Shown piece by piece: positions 6,005 to 9,919 of a stretch of DNA of 9,919 bases; the stretch's first letter is position 1, and every line of letters starts with the position of its first letter. The stretch comes from an uncultured Clostridiaceae bacterium (lineage in GTDB: Bacteria; Bacillota; Clostridia; Clostridiales; Oxobacteraceae). The notes below the pieces were generated by a model. That model was given only the letters and a program-made list of their open reading frames with translations. It was not told the DNA's origin and searched no databases. The stretch lies in NCBI GenBank assembly GCA_937900065.1, contig CALCDS010000258.1, positions 1 to 9,919 of the forward strand, given 5' to 3'. The position numbers were made by a program, and so were the translations under genes.

Positions 6005-7171
6005 ATGAATCACAGACAGTTATTTTTTGAAATTTGTGCCGGAAAACAGCCTTCACAAGTGCCGTTTGTACCCGATATTACAGACTGGTATCTTGGGCAG
6101 CATCGAAATATTGGAGAGCCTTTAAAGTATGCTCCGGGAGTATATATTCCGGATGAGGATCCAATAAAATATGAAAAGGGAATTGGAATCCCGGATAAAT
6201 TTTTTGGATTAAGCTTGATGGATATTTATAAAAGATATGATTGGGGGATCCATTGCCATATAAGAGATTGGTATGAAGAATATTATTCCGATGGAGTAGA
6301 ATACAACGAAAAGGTAGAGAGCAATACAAAGATTGTAACATTTACGACAGATAAAGGATGCCTTAGCAGGACATACAAACTTGCAGCCGATGGAAGCTGG
6401 TGCTCGATAAATTACCTGCTCGATGATGCAAGTCAGATGGAAATACTGTTTGAGGTATTAAAGCACACACATTTTCGCCTTAAAAATGATAGGATAACTT
6501 CGGTTATAAATAATATAGGTGATAGAGGACAGGCGGATATCGTGGTGAATAGGTCTCCATTTGGGAAACTCTTGCACGAATATCTTGGTTTTGAAAATAC
6601 GACTTATTTTATGTTTGATAATATTGATGCTTACTATGAATATGAAAAGGTGCAGACAGATAAGGATCTGGAGCTGATTGAGCTGGCATGCAAGTCGTCC
6701 TGCTCGATTGTTTTAATATGTGATCATGCTGATTCTACGCTTTTTTCTCCCGAATGGTATGGAAAGTATTGCATACCGTTTTACAGGGCGGCAGGGCAAA
6801 TGCTGCGTGGGGCAGGGAAGCTGATTTCCACTCATGTTGACGGAAATCTGAAAAGCTTGCTCCCGCTTATGAAAGACACCGGCTTTGATATCCTTGACGG
6901 GTGTACTCCTGCGCCTATGTTTAATTATCAGCCTGAAGAGCTTGCCGAAAGCCTTGGAGAAAATATGGCCGCATTTGTGGGTGTGCCTTCTGCGCTTTTT
7001 TGCGATGGTACGCCGTCAGATGAGCTTTGCTCTTATGCAGACAGAATTATAAAAGCATTCAAAGGCCGTGCTATTGTCAATGTGGGTGATATACTGCCTG
7101 TCAATGGAAGCATTGAAAATGTTATCACATTGGGAGAGCACATAAAAAGTTATAATGAAAAGGTGAGGTAA
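6005..7171 (+). CDS. URO-D superfamily protein, possible methyltransferase-like enzyme
   Basis: A 388-residue soluble protein of the uroporphyrinogen decarboxylase/corrinoid methyltransferase (MtaA-CmuA) superfamily. The start MNHRQLFFEICAGKQPSQVPF is the usual family opening (short helix, then a V-P-F strand) and supports the ATG at 6005. The C-terminal half carries the recognisable barrel segments: LICDHADSTLFSPEWYGKY, a STHVDGN strand end (His277, Asp279, Gly280), a GFD-ILDGC segment (Cys300), and a final GD-ILPVNGSIENV stretch. MtaA-type methyltransferases bind zinc through His-x-Cys and a later Cys; here the first Cys position is Asp279, so that site is altered. The RVP/arginine pattern needed by true haem-pathway URO-D is not seen at the N-terminus. 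Its substrate is unknown; the sugar importer and sensor beside it suggest action on an imported compound or its methyl or carboxyl group. The stop is 2 nt before the next start. Family call firm, function not. Confidence 0.88.
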   Translation: MNHRQLFFEICAGKQPSQVPFVPDITDWYLGQHRNIGEPLKYAPGVYIPDEDPIKYEKGIGIPDKFFGLSLMDIYKRYDWGIHCHIRDWYEEYYSDGVEYNEKVESNTKIVTFTTDKGCLSRTYKLAADGSWCSINYLLDDASQMEILFEVLKHTHFRLKNDRITSVINNIGDRGQADIVVNRSPFGKLLHEYLGFENTTYFMFDNIDAYYEYEKVQTDKDLELIELACKSSCSIVLICDHADSTLFSPEWYGKYCIPFYRAAGQMLRGAGKLISTHVDGNLKSLLPLMKDTGFDILDGCTPAPMFNYQPEELAESLGENMAAFVGVPSALFCDGTPSDELCSYADRIIKAFKGRAIVNVGDILPVNGSIENVITLGEHIKSYNEKVR

Positions 7172-7173
7172 TC

Positions 7174-8265
7174 ATGGGATATAGAACAAATAATTCAATT
7201 CAACTCAGCACAAAACCGGATTTTAATGAATGCATGGAGAGAGTATATGCTTGGTATAATAATGATATCATAGACCGCGTGCCTGTACGTTTTTCCGCAC
7301 ATAATGCTGAATACAACCACATAGATAAGGAAAACAGGTGGAAATCCTTGAGGGACCGTTGGTTTGATGTTGAATATCAAATATCCAAATTTGAGAAGGA
7401 GATTGAAAACAAAGAATTTTTGGCGGAAACTTTTCCTGTATACTGGCCGAATCTCGGTCCGAATGTGTATGCCTGCATGCTTGGATTGGATGTTGAATTT
7501 GGAGAGGTCACCACCTGGGCAAATCGTATAATGGACAGTTGCGACGAACTGGACAAGTTGGCTTTTTCAAAGGACAGCATTTATTTTAAAAAGCTTGAGG
7601 AACTGACATATGCTGCCCTGGAAAGATGCGGCGACAGGTATCTTGTCGGCTACACCGATATACATCATGGTGCCGACTGTGCGGCTGCGTTTAGGGGAAC
7701 TCAGGAGCTGTGCATCGACATGTATGATAATCCTGAGGGCGTCAAGAAATTGATTTCAAGATGCAGCGCTGATTTCAAGTTAATATTCAATCATTTTAAC
7801 CAGATACTAAAAAAACATGGACAACCATCTGTAACGTGGATAAATATTCCGTCATTTGAATCTTTTCATATTCCTGGTGCTGACTTTTCGGCAATGGTTT
7901 CCAATGACGCATTCAGGGAATTTATTCTTCCAACTATTAAAGATGAAGTCAAAGTCGCAAAACATAACGTTTTTCACGTGGACGGCAAAGGCGTGGCAAG
8001 GCATTTGGACGATATTCTCGCCATTCCTGAGATAAACGCGATCCAATGGGTGCAAGGACTAGGAAAAGATGAACCGATTATGCAGTGGGTTCCGCTCATA
8101 AAGAAGGTCCAAAGTGCGGGAAAAGGCGTTGTAGTGGATCTAAAGGTCAAGGAGCTGGAATCTTTCATAGATAATGTTGATCCAAGGGGAATTTATTTAT
8201 GCATTAGTTCCGATGATGTACAGGAACAAAAAGATATATTGCACAGACTGCTTAAATGGAAATAA
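7174..8265 (+). CDS. Second URO-D superfamily protein (corrinoid-methyltransferase-like)
   Basis: A 363-residue soluble protein, also of the URO-D superfamily but clearly diverged from its neighbour. Visible segments are the DRVPVRFS strand near the N-terminus (about 34-41), a Y-TDIHHGADCAAAFRG region (160-175), DMYDNPEGVKKLI, IPSFESFHIPGADFSAM, and NVFHVDGKGVARHLDDIL (His268, Asp270, Gly271) followed by IPEINAIQWVQGLGK. The H-x-D-G, HLD and IQWV pattern belongs to a set of proteins sometimes named 'trimethylamine corrinoid protein 2', a label without biochemical basis that I know of. Both proteins share HVDG in place of His-x-Cys, so they may work as a pair or heterodimer (inference). The ribosome binding site AGGTGAGG (7161-7168) overlaps the end of the upstream gene, so translation is probably coupled. 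It is followed by a 44-nt gap before the regulator. Confidence 0.88.
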   Translation: MGYRTNNSIQLSTKPDFNECMERVYAWYNNDIIDRVPVRFSAHNAEYNHIDKENRWKSLRDRWFDVEYQISKFEKEIENKEFLAETFPVYWPNLGPNVYACMLGLDVEFGEVTTWANRIMDSCDELDKLAFSKDSIYFKKLEELTYAALERCGDRYLVGYTDIHHGADCAAAFRGTQELCIDMYDNPEGVKKLISRCSADFKLIFNHFNQILKKHGQPSVTWINIPSFESFHIPGADFSAMVSNDAFREFILPTIKDEVKVAKHNVFHVDGKGVARHLDDILAIPEINAIQWVQGLGKDEPIMQWVPLIKKVQSAGKGVVVDLKVKELESFIDNVDPRGIYLCISSDDVQEQKDILHRLLKWK

Positions 8266-8309
8266 ATAGAGATTGCGCTCAAATATTATTATGCTGACGG
8301 AGGGATATA

Positions 8310-9902
8310 ATGTATAGAGTACTGATTGTTGATGATGAATATGCATCACGAGAAACACTCAAATGCATTATAGATTGGAATTCTATAGGATTTGAAGAAC
8401 CGGTTTGTGTAAACAGCGGAAAAAAGGCACTTTTAGAAGTTGAAAAAGGTTTGTTTGACGTGATTATCACGGATATTGAAATGCCGGGAATGGACGGGCT
8501 TGAGTTGATTTCCAAAATAAAAGAAATCAATGAAAAGCAACGTTTTGTGATCATAAGCTGCCATGAAAGGTTTGACTATGCGAGAAGTGCGATAAAACTC
8601 GGTGTAAAAGATTATATTATAAAAGACCTTGTAACATCGGAAGAGTTGTACTTGCTCATGATGGATATTATATCCGACGTAGACAATTCACCTAATAAAC
8701 CGTTTTTAAATTCAGATTTAGATAATGGGGAAATCATGCCCCGATTGCTTGAATTGCATCCCGGCTTGGATAAAGGACAAGAGAGCTTAAAGACCCAGAC
8801 ATTTCAAAATACCAGGCAGATGTATATTTCGATGATGGTTGTAGTCGATAGTTATGGCAAACATAAGGCGGCATACGGAACCTATCAATGGCTGGTACTG
8901 ATAAATAGTTTCCTTTCGGAACTTCACAAAAACAAGCTTCCGGTCATAAACGTTGCGGAAGGCCAATTTCTTATAGTAATGCAAATAGACGGCAACCCAA
9001 GCATGCTCAATATGTTTAACAGCATGATCCAGCATGCTAATTTTATAAGGATGTTATCGAAAAAAGTTGGGATCACATCTATAAGCATTGGAATATCTAA
9101 TGCAAGCAATAATTTCGAGAAACTTTCAGAACTATTCAAGCAGGCATCTAAAGCCTGTGAAATGCGCGTTTTGCTCGGATTAAACAGGAATATAGCTTAC
9201 AGCACCATTGTGAATAAATGCAGGACTTTTGACAAGAAGATACTTGACCAGAAAATAAAACATTTAAAGCAATTGTTATATACCAGAAATCAGGAATGCA
9301 TTCCGCTGATCAACAGCCTCTATTCAGTTAATCTGATGGATGGTTTTATGGAAATCAACTATTTCAAATACCTTAATAACCGCCTTTTTAGTCTGGCGCA
9401 GGGCTATGTTGAGTTGAACCTTGATCAAAGCAATACTTATTTGCGGGAAAATATACTTGATTTTTCACAGGTGGAGAATCTGGAAACCGTTAAGGAAATG
9501 AAAGATTTCTTTATCAAAATGTTTAATATGTTCCTGGATTATGACAAGTGCCCAAATGGTGAGCATGGAAATCTTGTGGACAGGGCAAAGAATTTTATTG
9601 AAAACAATTATGATAAGAATATTTCGCTAAATGATATTGCTGAGGAGATGAAAGTGCATAAGGGATATCTTTGCAGGCTATTTAAGGAACAGACCGGAGA
9701 AAACCTTATGCACTATATAATCAACAAGAAGATAGACAAGGCCAAAGAACTGCTTTCCCAGACCCCAATGAGACTTTGCGATATATCCTCAAGCCTTGGC
9801 TTTACAACACTTCAATATTTTTGCTTTGTTTTCAAAAAGTACACCGACCTGTCACCTCATGAGTATAAAAAAGCTGTTGAAGACGGCACTATGCATTTAT
9901 AG
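8310..9902 (+). CDS. YesN-type response regulator with AraC-family DNA-binding domain
   Basis: A 530-residue cytoplasmic transcription regulator, the probable partner of the kinase at 4157. The receiver domain (about 1-120) has acidic residues D8/D9, phosphoacceptor D55 (ITDIEMPGMDG), S83 and K105, all canonical. The middle (about 130-415) includes AEGQFLIV (216-223) and SISIGISN, followed by a QASKACEMR and GLNRNIAYS stretch; this resembles a degenerate GGDEF-like fold (GGDEF_2 type) without catalytic residues. The C-terminus (about 424-527) is an AraC-type double helix-turn-helix: SLNDIAEEMKVHKGYLCRLF and then DISSSLGFTTLQYFCFVFK, ending LSPHEYKK. AraC-type domains bind direct half-sites, and the 21-bp-period repeat at 280-316 is the obvious candidate target (inference). 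The ribosome binding site GGAGGG (8299-8304) is 5 nt upstream. It ends 17 nt before the window edge, so further operon genes could follow. Confidence 0.97.
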   Translation: MYRVLIVDDEYASRETLKCIIDWNSIGFEEPVCVNSGKKALLEVEKGLFDVIITDIEMPGMDGLELISKIKEINEKQRFVIISCHERFDYARSAIKLGVKDYIIKDLVTSEELYLLMMDIISDVDNSPNKPFLNSDLDNGEIMPRLLELHPGLDKGQESLKTQTFQNTRQMYISMMVVVDSYGKHKAAYGTYQWLVLINSFLSELHKNKLPVINVAEGQFLIVMQIDGNPSMLNMFNSMIQHANFIRMLSKKVGITSISIGISNASNNFEKLSELFKQASKACEMRVLLGLNRNIAYSTIVNKCRTFDKKILDQKIKHLKQLLYTRNQECIPLINSLYSVNLMDGFMEINYFKYLNNRLFSLAQGYVELNLDQSNTYLRENILDFSQVENLETVKEMKDFFIKMFNMFLDYDKCPNGEHGNLVDRAKNFIENNYDKNISLNDIAEEMKVHKGYLCRLFKEQTGENLMHYIINKKIDKAKELLSQTPMRLCDISSSLGFTTLQYFCFVFKKYTDLSPHEYKKAVEDGTMHL

Positions 9903-9919
9903 AGGATGCATAAACAGAT

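Noticed and set aside
6005..8265. The two URO-D-like genes as haem-pathway hemE.
   Set aside because: No other haem genes are near, the two proteins diverge strongly from each other, and the expected N-terminal arginine-rich active-site pattern is not visible.

Overview
The window reads as chromosomal DNA of a low-GC Gram-positive bacterium, most likely an anaerobic member of the Clostridia. Supporting signs are AT-rich, AAA/ATA-rich coding sequence, strong purine-rich ribosome binding sites, a lipoprotein-type substrate-binding protein, and a YesM/YesN-type two-component pair. No mobile element, integrase, phage gene, CRISPR array or rRNA is visible.

Layout, all genes on the + strand. (1) Positions 1-275: the tail of an upstream transcription unit (candidate terminator 6-55), then a monocistronic tRNA-Thr(CGT) with its own extended -10 promoter and a very long GC-rich terminator. 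(2) 276-442: a control region with a 16-bp direct repeat at a 21-bp period, a plausible activator-dependent promoter and a short leader. (3) 443-4043: a complete monosaccharide ABC importer, in the order ATPase (AraG/RbsA type), permease (AraH/RbsC type), lipoprotein binding protein (AraF type). (4) 4044-4156: a perfect 16-bp hairpin, then a second promoter whose extended -10 lies inside a 31-bp dyad. (5) 4157-9902: YesM-type sensor kinase, two divergent members of the uroporphyrinogen decarboxylase (URO-D) superfamily, then a YesN-type response regulator (receiver, degenerate GGDEF-like middle, AraC-type helix-turn-helix).

Proposed working (inference): the extracellular domain of the kinase senses a small ligand, perhaps a sugar or sugar derivative. 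The AraC-type regulator is phosphorylated and activates the importer promoter by binding the 21-bp-spaced repeat. The importer takes up the ligand, and the two URO-D-like proteins act on it or on a methyl or carboxyl group it carries. Both URO-D-like proteins have His-Val-Asp-Gly where corrinoid methyltransferases of this superfamily have a zinc-binding His-x-Cys, so ordinary haem synthesis or a standard MtaA-type role is unlikely. No sugar kinase, isomerase, aldolase or corrinoid protein is present in the window. The pairing of a sugar importer and a two-component system with two URO-D-like enzymes is the least explained part and the best candidate for an undescribed pathway.
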